From NCBI GenBank assembly GCA_030077755.1, contig JAQJZZ010000002.1:1674001-1738000 (forward strand): a DNA stretch of 64,000 nt, read 5' to 3'. The translations under genes were made by a program, and so were the position numbers. This DNA is from Filosporella fistucella. Taxonomy: Eukaryota; Ascomycota; Leotiomycetes; Helotiales. Below the pieces are notes generated by a model. The model was not told the DNA's origin, did not search any database, and saw only the letters and a list, made by a program, of their open reading frames with translations. Shown one piece after another: positions 1-11,582 of this stretch (positions are counted from its first letter, which is position 1; every line of letters begins with the position of its first letter).

Positions 1-1
1 G

Positions 2-103
2 GAACCGTGGAGTGAGAGTGAAAAGCCCAACGCTGAAAGAATTTTCGTCACCCAGGATGATCTGGATCGATTCCTGAATTGCGAAGTATTTCGAGAGATA
101 TAG
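2..103 (+). CDS. 3' end of a gene cut by the window edge
   Basis: An open frame of 33 codons runs from the first bases of the window to a TAG at 101-103. The residues are mixed and charged (WSESEKPNAERIFVTQDDL, then DRFLNCEVFREI), which reads like the C-terminal end of a globular protein rather than random sequence. No domain can be assigned from so short a piece. The rest of the gene would lie upstream of the window. It could also be a chance open frame. Confidence 0.35.
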   Translation, partial: EPWSESEKPNAERIFVTQDDLDRFLNCEVFREI

Positions 104-599
104 AGAGCAGTATGAACTGAAACTTAACCGAAGGATAGAAGTAGTACCTGTCGTGAGCGACTCAATGCTTCTTCCCTTCAGCAACAAGGACTCATTGTGG
201 GCAACTACGTAGAGCCGATTAACTTCCCTCAATGCAGGCCTTTTGAAGGTGCAATCCCAAGTTCGCAAGACTTCGAAGTCGTTTGGGAGAAGGCAAGGCT
301 AGTCTATAACCACTCTACCTCCATTGCCCACAACTTCTAAAATTCGTCCCGCACTTCGCCATCGACATAAATGCGCGGGAATGATCAGTATCCCTTGGCA
401 TATACCATTGATAAGGTAACTCTATCTTCGTTTCGCTGCTCCAGTGATATTGCATTGGATGTAAAGAGCTGGACATATCTGACCATCTCTCGTGTATTTT
501 TCAGATAGGACAGTCTTCATAGGCTAGTCGCACATACCGCTTTATCATCAAGTGGTCTCATGAAGACTTCAAAAGTCTCAAATGTGCAGTGCTTGTTTG
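104..599. other. Intergenic, nothing recognised
   Basis: No convincing coding frame on either strand. On the minus strand this lies downstream of the ankyrin-type remnant and may hold its more decayed continuation, but stops occur in all frames. Confidence 0.4.
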
Positions 600-1493
600 T
601 CAGCGCATAGAGCAGTATAGACTTGCCAGTGGTTGATGGTTTATTTGCCATTGACGATCGATTTCAAGCAACAACATGAGAACCTCGTTCATTCTGCTCG
701 CGGCATGATCATACGCTTCATTTGTGAAAGCAATGTGCCATAAGGAGCATCCATCCTTCTCATAGTCTTTGAAAAAAGCATCATGTTCAAACAGTAACTT
801 GAGGATGCTCGCTGATGAACCGTTTCTGGTGAAGTGCTGAACTAAGGAGTCTCCACAACTGTCTGCTGCTAAAAGATTTGCTCCGGCATTCAAAGGCGAT
901 GTAATAACATCCGGAGCGATGATCCAATGATAACTATCAAGAGAATGTAGTGGTGTGTTTCCTTTGCCAGTAATTCCTACGCAGTCTTCATTCTGAGTAC
1001 AAAAAGAGACATGGAGTGCGGCACTGTTGATGTTGGGAATCTCGTCAATTTCTCGGCTCGTCCATTCTAGGGATGCCCATCGTTGAAAGTCAAATGAAGT
1101 GCTAATCAATTTAGACATAATATCGAACATTTCATCGCCTCCTGACTGGGATAGCTGGAAGTGATGCATTCAGCTCTTGACAGCATAATCAAGAAAGTGG
1201 TAATGAGATTTTGAATGCTCGTATTCATAGGGTGCCAAAGTTGTTTGAGAATCCGATTTATAGTCATATAGGTTATCAGACTTGCATATATTTTCAATAT
1301 CCGGGAAAGTCTCTGCATCATTGTCCTTCAGACCACCCGATAGCAGGTACCTTGTGCAAGTGAGAGCCAACTTCCCGTGAACAGAAGTCTCGTTCAAGAC
1401 TGGGAAATGCTTCGATAGAAGGGGTCTTTGAAGCCTCCCTTGAGTCAAACAAAAGTTATGGGAAAGAATTATGAATAACTTGAAGTGTTTCAT
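600..1493 (-). pseudogene. Ankyrin/NACHT-type protein remnant split by an in-frame stop
   Basis: Two minus-strand open frames, 1493-1170 and 1169-600, abut in the same reading frame and are separated only by a TGA at 1172-1170. The first ends with FLDYAVKS and the second starts MHHFQLSQ. The motif 'YPFLDYA..YW..H' just before the ankyrin region is a hallmark of fungal NACHT-ankyrin (NLR-like) proteins, and the stop falls where that motif has tryptophan. The second part has ankyrin-like pieces (GNTPLHSL, and LNAGANLLAADSCGDSLVQH followed by LLFEHDAFF). No NACHT domain remains in the window. I read it as a truncated, nonsense-mutated relic. Readthrough or a short functional ankyrin protein from 1169 is possible but less likely. 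Confidence 0.6.
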
Positions 1494-3327
1494 CTTCCAA
1501 CACTTCCAATGAGGGAGGAAATGCCAATTTCATTGTATTCTTCGCGCTATCCGTAAACTTCTCAGGCGGGAAAGAAGCTTCGAGGGCGGATGGACCTCAT
1601 TCAGACGAAGGGGTCTTGCTAAGAGAGTGACGAGCGCAAGGGAAGAGCGAATTGCGCAATTCGACGAGGCTTTGAAATGTGACGGCCTTGCATGATCACC
1701 ATCGATCTTTCGAGGTGGTAGCAAACTTGAGGAGCTAGACTCAAATCGTGACAAATCGGTTGTTGCGAGGCACGCGATCATGATTATCACGCACTGTTGC
1801 AAGAAGATTCATTTGCTTTCAAAGACACACGTTTAAAAAGAAGTACATGAATGAGATATTCAGACTTGACGTCGAATCAAAGCTTGTCATCATGGGGGAA
1901 CTTCACTCCATCTCCAACCGTTCCCCACAAGGCAACACTAACTGAGATGATGGTGACTCACGTGATGCAAGTCTTGGCAAAGAAAGCTTTCTTTTGACAT
2001 CTCGACGGTTTCTATACTAATTCATGCAATCAAAGCATAACGGCAATTAGTTTGCTTAAAGCTCAGCATCAACGACATTTGCCTACTCGATTTTGGATTT
2101 TCCAGAAAGCCTGCAAATGTATCAACAAATGGATCGCTAGGCCGTCACGAAAGCGGCTCCTTCAAATATACCTCCCGCATTTACCGTCAGCCTCCGGGCA
2201 GGCCAATAGTCGCGTCTCAGATGGAAGACGATCGTAATATATCAGAGACAAGTATCTGCCATAGCACACGATGATTGGCATAACAGAAACGGTCACACTA
2301 TGAACGTCACAGAACGTTGACTGGCGGGGATTTGCACAGTAAGGCGATATTGAAGTGAACAAGAAAGCGCTGAGGTTACCTCGGGAGAAGCGGGATAGAA
2401 TGGGATATCCCCTGACAAGGCTCATCTATCTGGCTGTCGATCACGATCCCTTCTCCTTTCCTTCACGAGCCTCAAGAGACAATCAACATCTAGTTTGTGC
2501 TCACCTTGACTATTCCGGCGTCGGCTGAGGGTTGTCCCGTATTCTCGAAATCTCGCCGACACTTGTCAGTTTAGAGCCCTCTAGACTGCACTTCTGCAGA
2601 GCTTATATCAGGACTGGTAGAAGATGACAACGCAGGATTTCGATAGTTGGAGTCTTTCTTGGGCTCGTGATCCTCCTCAACTTCTTTCAATTCGTCGCAT
2701 GTTGTGCATACTCAACTAGTGCTCGTAAAAAGAGGACATGTCAGGCCGCTTCTGCAAGTTAGGTTGACAATCGACTCCATAATTAGTGTGCATCAACCCT
2801 GGAAGGCTTGAACGAACGGCATACGATACAACCGATTCTCCTCCTTCCAGTGGCTGATTAGGCTTGAAGCCAGACCCCGCGCACGCCAACGCCTCTCCCG
2901 AATCTGACAAAGTTCTCTGAATTTCGACTACTTTTCACTGACACTTGCCGTCTGCGCGCTTCAAATAATTTCCCTACCAAAATATGTCAGTGATCGTTCC
3001 TATCCCGAGCTGAATTATTTTTACATCCTTATCCTGATTTCCGGTTCGTGAATACGGATATCACCTTGATTAGACTGGATATCCTGTACTCGTACCCTGT
3101 CATGATAGCGTTTAGTGCTTAGCATAAATAGAGCCTTCTACCTTTCTTCTTGAATTCCCCATTCATTTTCCTATTGATATGGTGCCATGCATCACCTTTC
3201 TCTCAGTGACTTTTTAATATTCGCTGTCTTTCACTCGTTTTAAATTTTGACCCCCAACCTTGACTGTCGTTTTATCACTATTTGCCTATTGCGTTGAAAC
3301 TGAAAGTTGAAGATTCAAGCAGCAAGG
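1494..3327. other. Intergenic; upstream region of the copper radical oxidase
   Basis: No gene recognised. Short open frames at 2052-2237 and 2162-2425 look random. An AT-rich TATA-like run (ataaatag) near 3124 lies about 200 bases before the ATG at 3328 and is a candidate core promoter element for that gene. Confidence 0.4.
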
Positions 3328-6300
3328 ATGGCGAGAAAACTTATGCCTGCTCTTACATCAGTGCTTTCTTTGGTAAGCATCACATGCCTGCAGTTGAAGA
3401 ACATTTTTATCTGACAATTTGCAGTGCACAGCAGGAAATGCTGGGATAATCAATCTACAAGAAGTAAATGGCCGGGATGCAGCTCCTATCATTTCACGAA
3501 ACATTGCTGCCAGAGCCGATGTTGGGCCATATACGTATTATGGATGCCAAACTGAGGGAACGAATGTCAGAGCTCTTGGTGGGGCTGCATACTCTTCAGA
3601 TACAATGACGTTGAAGGTCTGTCAGACAAATTGTGCCGGATTCAAATACTTTGGGACAGAGTATGGTCGTGAATGTACGTTTTGTTCAGGGACTTCCTTG
3701 ATCGTGACATACTTACTTTTCAAGGCTATTGTGGAAACAACCTTGGAGCAGGGTCGGTAGTGGCACCCGCCGCAGACTGTTCTTTCGCATGTGCTGGAAA
3801 TGCTAGTGAGAAATGTGGTGCTGGAAATCGTCTTTCCGTCTACGTTCTTGGATCATCTACCTCCACAAGTAAAGCTGCGACAATTAGCAAGGCCGGGGCC
3901 AGTACTATCAAGACTTCAGTTGCGACAACTTCCAAAGCTACCACCTCCACTGCCGCAACAGCATCAGGATTTCCAGCGGGATGGACATCACAAGGTTGTT
4001 GGATGGATGGAGTCAGTGGACGTGTCTTACAGTTTCAGCAGCCTGACAATCAACAGCAGACTCTTCAATCTTGTGCTAAAGCATGTGCTGCTGCCGGATA
4101 TAAGATTGCTGGAGCAGAATACGGCGTACAATGTTTTTGTGATAATTTCATTTATAATGGTGGAATAAAGACTACCAACCAAGCGGACTGTAGCATGTCC
4201 TGCCCCGGCGATACTACCCAGAAGTGCGGAGCAGGTAATAGACTCAGCATCTACTCTATTGTAACGCCAGCTACTGCCCAAGCACTTGCTGGTCCGGGTC
4301 CTCAGAAGTCAGGATTACCTACTGGTTGGAAATATTCTGGATGTCTGCAGTAGGTCACTTAAAATGTTCCAGGTGAATCACAGAACTGACGGCTCACGCA
4401 GGGACAACATTCCTTCCAAAGAGGATGCCAACCAGGTGTGTTAATAGATACTTCTAGTTGTCCCAGTCTCGCGATTAACAATGTCATTCTTCCAAAGTAC
4501 GTACCTGACTCGTTAACTTTTCAAAACAGATTCTCCCGACCTTTCCCTACAAGGTTTGGGACGATGCTACTGGCAATACTCCCGAGAAGTGCATCGCTAG
4601 ATGCCAAAAATTCGGATTCAACGCAGCGGGTTTGGAATATGGTTCTCAATGCTGTAAGTTCTTTGACCCTTCTTGGAAACACTGCTGATGTGTCAGTCTG
4701 TGGCGATGTACAAAACATTCAAGTTGCCTCTGCTCCGTCAACGACCACGAATCCTAACAATGTTCAATACTATACTCGTAGCGCCATACCACAACTTTAC
4801 GATGACTCCCAATGCAACTCTGTTTGCTCAGGAAATGCTTCCTTGTACTGTGGATCCGGCAATCGGCTGACTTACTACTCTTACACTGGGGCATCCGCTC
4901 CAGTATGGGGCATGCCAACAGGCAATGCAGCGGGATCGTACTCTCTTCTTATTGGTGGAGTTGTTGTCCCTCTAATTGTCTCACAAGTAGTCACTGGCAA
5001 AGTTACATTTGTCGAAAAGGCTGGCACTGGAGAGCCCAATGGGACCGGTGCTTACGAATTAGATCTATCGCAGATCAATAACTTTGGAGCTGCTTGGCGT
5101 CAAATGACAGGCTTACAAACCGATGTCTTCTGCTCTGCTGGTCTGACTTTGCCGGATAAGGCTGGGCGACAATTGACCGTTGGAGGATGGGCTGGACAAT
5201 CCAATTATGGAGTGAGACTTTACTGGCCTGACGGCTCTGCGGGTGTGAAAGGACAAAATCAATGGGTTGAAGATCCTACAAATCTCCAACTACAAGTTCC
5301 TCGATGGTATCCTTCCGCTATGATAATGGCCAATGGCTCTATTCTTATTGTAGGAGGAGAAATTGGCCAGAATGCAGCTGAACAACCAAATCTTGAGATC
5401 CTACCTCCTACTGGTGTCCCAGACAAAAGAACGTCGTCTGGATACTCCAACACAACTGTCTACCTTGACTTCTTGGATCGCACAGCACCCTTCAATCTAT
5501 ATCCTTTCATTGTTGTCCTTCCATCTGGTGTCTTCATTGCTTACTACAATGAAGCCCGCATTCTCGACGAGAAGACCTTCAAGACAATCAAAACTTTACC
5601 CAACATGCCTGGCGCTGTCAATGATCCCACTGGAGGTCGTACGTATCAATTGGAAGGATCAATGGTCATTATGCCTCAGAAAGCACCATATACTGATCCA
5701 GTGGGGGTTCTTATCTGTGGTGGTTCAACCTCCAATGGCGGCTATCCTATTGACAATTGTGTGTCCACCCAGCCAGAAGTCGCAAATCCAGTCTGGACAA
5801 TTGAACGTATGCCCTCTCGCCGCGTCATGCCGTGTATGGCAGGCCTACCAGATGGTACTTATGTAATTCTGAATGGGGCTCAGCACGGCGTGGCAGGTTT
5901 CGGTCTTGGTGGAGTTCCAAACTTAAATGCAGTCATCTATGATCCTTCGAAGCCAGTCAACCAACGCATGTCGATTATGGCCAACACAACTGTCGCCCGA
6001 CTCTACCACTCTGAAGCAACCGTACTCCTCGACGGCCGTGTTCTTGTCTCTGGCTCAGATCCTACAGGTGACTTCAATAACCCAGCCGGTTCATACCCAG
6101 AAGAATATCGTGTTGAAGTCTTTTCTCCTCCATACCTTCTCTCCGGTCTCGCTCGTCCTACCTTCACAATCACCAATAAAGATTGGTCATATGGACAATC
6201 TGTCACTTTCACACTGACCTCTGGCTCAACAACCAATCTCAAAGTGTCTCTTCTTGGAAGTGTGGTGAGTACGCACGGCAATGCAATGGGGCAACGTACC

Positions 6301-6504
6301 ATCTTCCCTGCTGTCTCTTGTGCTGGAACAACATGCACAGTTGTTGCGCCTCCAAACTCACATACTAGTCCTCCGGGCTGGTTCATGATGTTCGTACTTG
6401 ATGGTCCGACGCCGTCTGTCGGACAATTTGTCCGTATTGGTGGGGATCCGGCTGGATTGGGCAATTGGCCTAAACTGCCAACTTTCAAAGTGCCTGGTGT
6501 TTAA
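3328..6504 (+). CDS. Secreted copper radical oxidase with three WSC domains (glyoxal oxidase type)
   Basis: Predicted exons are 3328-3372, 3425-3674, 3725-4349, 4402-4435, 4530-4653 and 4697-6504, giving 961 residues with all phases consistent. A signal-like start (MARKLMPALTSVLSL) leads into three cysteine-rich WSC domains (about residues 45-115, 155-245 and 280-400), the first two separated by a Ser/Thr/Ala linker. A glyoxal-oxidase/galactose-oxidase-like beta-propeller and a C-terminal DUF1929 domain follow. Family copper-site residues are visible: FCSAG near 504 (the Cys of the Tyr-Cys cofactor), RLYHSEA near 794 (Tyr and His ligands) and STHGNAMGQR near 884 (His ligand). Such enzymes oxidise aldehydes or alcohols outside the cell and make hydrogen peroxide; WSC domains are thought to bind wall polysaccharide. 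The substrate cannot be told from sequence. The 34-base fourth exon and the weak donor at 4436 are the least certain parts. Confidence 0.9.
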
Positions 6505-6699
6505 TTTGGAGAGTGATAATTTCTAGACTGTGTGAGCTCCTTAGATTTGTTTATTAGTTTGATCAATTTGGGGAAGGAGTGCCTGTGGAGTTAATTTAAG
6601 AGAAATAATATTAATGATACCTATTCCTCATACTGTTTCAATCTTACCATGACCCTTCATGAGCGTCCCACCATATTCATATTCTCCCCACTCGTCTCA

Positions 6700-7240
6700 G
6701 TTCTTGACCTTCTGCCTCTTCTTCACGGTGCTTTGCAACAATCCATACACTCCAGGCCCGAGAGTATCAGATGAAAACCCCTCCCCTATCAGTCTCATCA
6801 CCTCAACACAGAGGAATCACTCACGCCCAAATACCCAATAATACATAACACTGCCTAAATCATAATTCCTGCATCTCAACCTCCTTCTGTGGCGTATTAT
6901 ACCCAAGTGGAACACCCCCTTCATAAATAAATCCTTCCAGCTAACCCCGCAGCGATCAATCCTATCGCACACAGATCTAATGTCATCATGCATACTAGAG
7001 GAGGAAACTGTTTCCTGGTTACTGGATCGCGGCCTTGAAGGGGAAATTTGCTCCTGCGAGGTTGAGGAGAAGGAGGGAGACGTGGAGGAGTAAGGTGGGA
7101 GGGGTATCAGGAAGCGGGAATGTATGATGATGAAGAGAAATGATGAACCTGCCTTTGGCTCGCTTGATGGCTAGGTAGATGAGAATTGCGAGGATAGTGG
7201 GGTTTGGAGATGCGTTCATAGTGTGCAGACTTAATCGCAA
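6700..7240 (-). pseudogene. Decayed tandem copy of the neighbouring four-span membrane protein
   Basis: Minus-strand pieces match the intact gene at 7606-8282 in order but in shifted frames. NPTILAILIYLAIKRAKG (about 7210-7155) corresponds to its first membrane span. GRDPVTRKQFPPLVCMMTLD (about 7030-6970) corresponds to SRDPVTRKQQPSTCCMIAFD. A third piece near 6770-6710, reading LECMDCCKAP and then a stop, corresponds to MECVDCCKAPKKR. The DPVTR piece is one base out of frame with the span before it, and the DNA alignment suggests a one-base deletion near 7040. A second frame change lies near 6925, before a run reading YEGGVPLGYNTPQKEVEMQE. No continuous protein can be read, so I call it a pseudogene. 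A diverged gene with undetected introns is the alternative. Confidence 0.6.
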
Positions 7241-7605
7241 GGTTTAGAGGATTGAGTCGAAAAGTAGCTGCATTTTGAGGGCGGTTTTGTCAGCCTCAAT
7301 GAGACTTGAAGCGGAAGCAGTCTTCGATTTCGTTCCAAAACTCGAAGAGCTACAAATGATTTAAGGATGTGTATTTGGGTGGAACTTACTACAGGGTAGA
7401 CCAGGTGATGAGGATAATTTAGAATTCTAAACAACTAACAGTCGATGCAGTGCAGCCGCTATCTAGGCAGTGGGGCAACAGATGAAATTGTGGCATCCTT
7501 GCAATTGATACAGTAGGTGGAGGAGCTTTTAGATGATGTATAGACTGAATAATCTGATGGCCTTCATTAAACATTACAGCTACTCATTGATCAGTCTCCT
7601 CCCTG

Positions 7606-8282
7606 CTAACTAACCCGAACAGCAGAAATCTGTATATCACTCTCCCCCCTCCCTTCAGCTTCCTCTCTCAACCTTCTGGACCTGCTCCTCTTCTTCGGCG
7701 CCTTACAGCAATCCACACATTCCATAATCGAGAGCATGAAATGAATGCCTCTACACAGATAAATTAATCTCTATCAACTAATCACCAACTAAAAAGTACT
7801 TACCCAACACCGACTAATGTAAAGACACTTGGTAGTATCCGATCAGAGCTCTTATAATATGGCGTTTCCTCCCCCGAAGACGATTGATTCCCCATAAAAC
7901 TCATGAATTCTATGATTATTCCTCCTCCTATAAGTAGCATGGCGAAAATATCGAATGCGATCATGCAACATGTGGAAGGCTGTTGTTTTCGAGTGACGGG
8001 GTCGCGACTTGTAAGAAGGGCGAGGGCACCTGTGACGTCGATAAGGAATAGTATCACGACCTAGAAGAGAGGATTAGATTCCTAATCTTGGGTGACCGGG
8101 TCGAGGACGGAGACTGGAGGTAGATATGGGAGACGTACCACAACGAATAGCAATGGTAGTTTATCATTTCCCTTGCTTGTTAGAAATATCAACATTCCCA
8201 GGACGGCGAGACTGAGTGATGCAGCGACCGCATGGAGGAAAAGACGTATTATGACGGAGACCGAGGCGAACGGCGACGACAT
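7606..8282 (-). CDS. Small four-span membrane protein, function unknown
   Basis: Three exons on the minus strand (8282-8139, 8060-7804 and 7750-7606) join in phase through GT-AG introns to give 181 residues from MSSPFASVS; an in-frame ATG at 8327 would add 15. Four hydrophobic segments lie at about 7-30, 35-60, 75-100 and 120-143. The loop between spans 2 and 3 carries SRDPVTRKQ, and the tail carries a cysteine cluster (CVDCC) followed by a basic KKRSRSRR stretch facing the cytosol. The layout resembles MARVEL-type fungal membrane proteins, but no diagnostic motif is seen, so the family is not claimed. A decayed copy lies immediately downstream, so the locus was duplicated in tandem. Confidence 0.7.
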
Positions 8283-8807
8283 CTTTACTGGATTGCCTGG
8301 TTTTACCAAATTCTTATGCGCTCTCAATGCTCAAATTTTTCCAGGCTTCTAGGAGCTCTAAGAAGCATGCATAACGACTGCGCTCGATGTCTGAATCTGT
8401 CTAAACATAATGTTTTGAGATATCTCCAGATATCTTGGGGTCATGTGCGGCACAGCATCCCAATACAGAACGAGATATCATGCATGTATTTACAGTTGAG
8501 GCTGTGCCAATTGGATAAATTCAAAAAGCGATGCTTAACCACCAGTTGGACGCCACAGCTGGTAGGCAGCAGAATACCGGATAAATTCAGTACGGGTTTT
8601 CTGTCTGTCAATTCGGTGTAAATCAAATGATGTTGGGTTTTGATAAAAATTTTCAAGTACCAAATTGACGCGGCGAGGTTACACTTATACCTCGTGTTCA
8701 TCTCTTGGCAGTATGTTTGGCTTGCTCCGTCCGTGCTCTTGTCTATTCATCATTACTGTATCGGATTATGAATTCGGTATTACAACTCATTTTAAATAGC
8801 AATCGAT
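8283..8807. other. Intergenic between divergent genes
   Basis: AT-rich sequence between the start of the membrane protein (minus) and the hydrophobin-like gene (plus). No supported gene; open frames in both directions here are shadows or chance. Confidence 0.4.
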
Positions 8808-9205
8808 ATGCTCCGTGTAGAATCTCTAGTATTGCTCTCGTTATCACTTACTGCTGTTGCTCTAAAAAGGGAACAGAACAAACTCTCCCCAAATTTACCT
8901 TCCTCTGGTTGGTTACAAGTGTACAAATGGTGGAACCCTCTACTGCTGTGCCTACGTCTCTAGCACTTTGCCAGTCTGTCGAGGTATGTATTTCAACAAA
9001 ATAGGTTCACACATATCATTTACACGAGCTTATGCTGCCTTAGGGGCTACTATCGTCGATGAACCGGCAAAATGCACAGATATCGAAGGCTTGACATTAG
9101 CTTGTTGTATTCATGATGTGAGCTTGGCCCTTACCATCTGATAATTTTCATGATTACATGAGCTAACGGACAGTTCAGGACGATTACTATTGCTTCTCGT
9201 TCTGA
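8808..9205 (+). pseudogene. Small secreted hydrophobin-like protein with a one-base frameshift
   Basis: Three short exons (8808-8983, 9044-9117 and 9179-9205) with GT-AG introns encode about 91 residues if one frame change is allowed. The first codons give a signal peptide (MLRVESLVLLSLSLTAVA), then KREQNKLSPNLPSSG. The frame is then lost by one base near 8907-8912 (sequence ctggttggttac), after which YKCTNGGTLYCCAY and the rest read cleanly to a TGA. The cysteines follow C-CC-C-C-CC-C, the hydrophobin order, with spacings 7, 9, 11, 9 and 7. These spacings fit neither class I nor class II exactly. Hydrophobins coat aerial hyphae and spores. An extra T could be a real inactivating mutation or a sequencing error. 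A non-hydrophobin eight-cysteine effector-like protein is an alternative. Confidence 0.6.
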
Positions 9206-10584
9206 GGCTCTCTGCCAGTGTTGATGCTGAAGTCAATGGGACTGCGGGGTCAATTTACCCCACCATAATGCTCTCCTTTTTGCTCGCTACTTTACAAGTT
9301 GTGTAAAATCTACCATTGCTATTAGGACGTCTATCAAAGAATGCGTAAGAGAATTACAGTCTGGGTTAGGACTAATGGTTCTGGGAGTTATCAAAGTATA
9401 GCTTACTCAACTCATTATCTTCTATTGCGAAATATCTCTCGCCAGGCTTCGATACCTGGAAATGTAGTGCTCAAAACGCTGGAAACGATGGCAATTGCAA
9501 GCCTAGAAGTTTGGTTTTCTAGGGTGTTAAAACGCTAGTTACATTTCGCCTTCAGCTAATTGTAAGGGCTGTTGGGCTAAGCTAAGAACGCTGGATGTTT
9601 AGTGTGCAACTAGCTATAATCCCTACAACCACAGGTAGCTTCCAGGGTGTAGCCCCTGTATTTTTAGTTGCAGCTCACTAAAGTCCACCGTGCTCATAGA
9701 CATTTTCAGGCTACGAAGCCCTATTCAGCGAGTACTTCCAGTGACCATTCATTTCTGTTGCTGACATTATGCAACCTCAATGCCCTGCCATCAGCAAATC
9801 TAGAAATCCTCAAAATTCTGCAATTTCTTAGAAGTGAATTACCTCACGACCTTTCTTATTGAGATTATCCATTAATATTCGTTTTTCCCCGTCATTTACA
9901 ATGGGTCGTATGGTGCTAAATTGTTGATTCAGCTCTCAAAGAAGTTGGTATCAAAGCTGTGATAAGCTATTCTACCATTGCAGTTTTATGGAATGGAAAG
10001 AGAATTGTTGGAAGAAGAAGCTGAAATCTTCAGCCAATATCTCAGCATTTGATTGTGAAGGTGCTCCTAGCTCCTCACTTTTAGCAGCTCGAAGGAGTTC
10101 AAATATCTTCTCCCGTCCGATATTCTATCCTCATCAGCATTGATATGGATCAAAGCCCACTCACTATATGAAGGCTTCTGTTCACGGGGTCTTGGATACT
10201 GAGGAAAGGATCAACTGCCTCATGTTGAATGATCTTGTGCTGGGAGTTTGAGGAGGGGACATTATATCAAGAAGACTGGAATTGTCGATGGTTCTTGTTG
10301 TTGATGCTTGATTGTGTTGACATGACTTTGAGAGGTGTACATTTGGTTGGAAAGAGGCAGGTAACCTTTAGACAAAAACTGGTGAAAGATCAGGCCAAAT
10401 ACTTGTTCATCAGGATCAGTCATTTCGTAAGTGAGAAATGTCGATCGCTGAAAACAGAAACCGCGATATCATAATCACTACCTCGTAACTCATGCAAAGT
10501 ATCCTTAACACCGTGCCATCCGCCCAATTTTCCCGAATGAAATGGTATCTTCGCACCCTTCCCTAGTAACGCCTTGCAAATCCT
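9206..10584. other. Intergenic, nothing firm
   Basis: No gene recognised. Open frames at 9341-9538, 9668-9862 and 10229-10474 have no family features, membrane spans or matched splice sites. The sequence is AT-rich with scattered stops. Confidence 0.4.
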
Positions 10585-11582
10585 TCAAAACCTATTCCCA
10601 TCCTGTCTGCGGAGCTCATCTCTGAATTGATTCGGTCTGTCTTCAACAGGTAATCCAGCCAGACTTCCAAGTGTATCTGAATCCCTTCTCAGTGATCTGC
10701 CCCTCTCCTCTGGAGGAGCATCTCTATATCCACCATCTGCATCTCGTTCCCTCAATTGAATAGCTCCTCCCTTCTTCAATCCCAATCTTTGACTTCTTGA
10801 TTTGCCTACACCATATCCACGTCTGCCCATCACATTTCCTAAGCCAATTCTTCTGTGTTTACGATTTATGAAAAAGCCGCCGACCACGCAGAGAAGGATG
10901 AAACCAAATACGGTTGGTAAAGCAATGTAGAGTGATTGGCCTTCAGGTGCTTTTGCTGGTGGTTGGTGGTAAAAGGTAGGAGGTTCATTTTGAACCATTA
11001 CTGTAGGGCCTGCATAAATTAGCATGCTTCTAATTGAACGGGTGGTATGATTTCGTGTAACGTACCTCCAAACACCTTGGCTTCATTGTCAAGAGGATTA
11101 ATAGGATTAATTGTAAGTGTGACGTTGTTCATAGAAGGTTGTTTCAACCACTCCTTCTGAATTTCCCAAGCTAGAAACCCTGTGTTCGCAGTTTGAATCG
11201 GAGATTGGTATGCAATCTGACCACCAGTCGTGTTCACGTAGTTTCCCATAACATAGATAGTTGCATTCTTTTCAGCAAAGAAGGTGGAATCCCAAGTTAC
11301 TACAGGCTGTCAGTTGCAAATCTGCGAGCGTCAATAAAGCTTACCATAATAAGTTGTGCCAACGTATACGACTGATCCATTGTCCGGTTTGCAGAATGGT
11401 GCATATGGTCCATCAAGATTGTGACATGGTTCTGGTGCTCCACCTGTGGATTCAAATATTAGTTTTTGAATCTGCCATCACAAATAATACATACCATCTC
11501 GACTTTTCATGGAACGAGCATCTGCGAAGGTGTAGAGAAGTGTTGTGGCCAGCAAGCAGGCCCACAGCCTAAACGTAGTCAT
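10585..11582 (-). CDS. Type I membrane protein of the PSG1/YKL077W kind
   Basis: Four exons (11582-11495, 11443-11345, 11299-11066 and 11009-10585) join in phase to 281 residues. A signal peptide (MTTFRLWACLLATTLLYTFADA) is followed by a lumenal domain with PCHNLDGPYAPFCKPDNGS and TYYVTWDSTFF, then MGNYVNTT and a hydrophobic span (SLYIALPTVFGFILLCVVGGFF, about residues 163-184). A basic, arginine-rich cytosolic tail ends the protein. The cysteine-bearing 'PFC.P..GS' plus 'YYVTWD' pattern matches my knowledge of the yeast Psg1 (YKL077W) family, a Golgi protein that helps mature the plasma-membrane proton pump. Function here is by family analogy only. The assignment is from memory, so an unnamed fungal membrane family remains possible. 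Confidence 0.75.
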
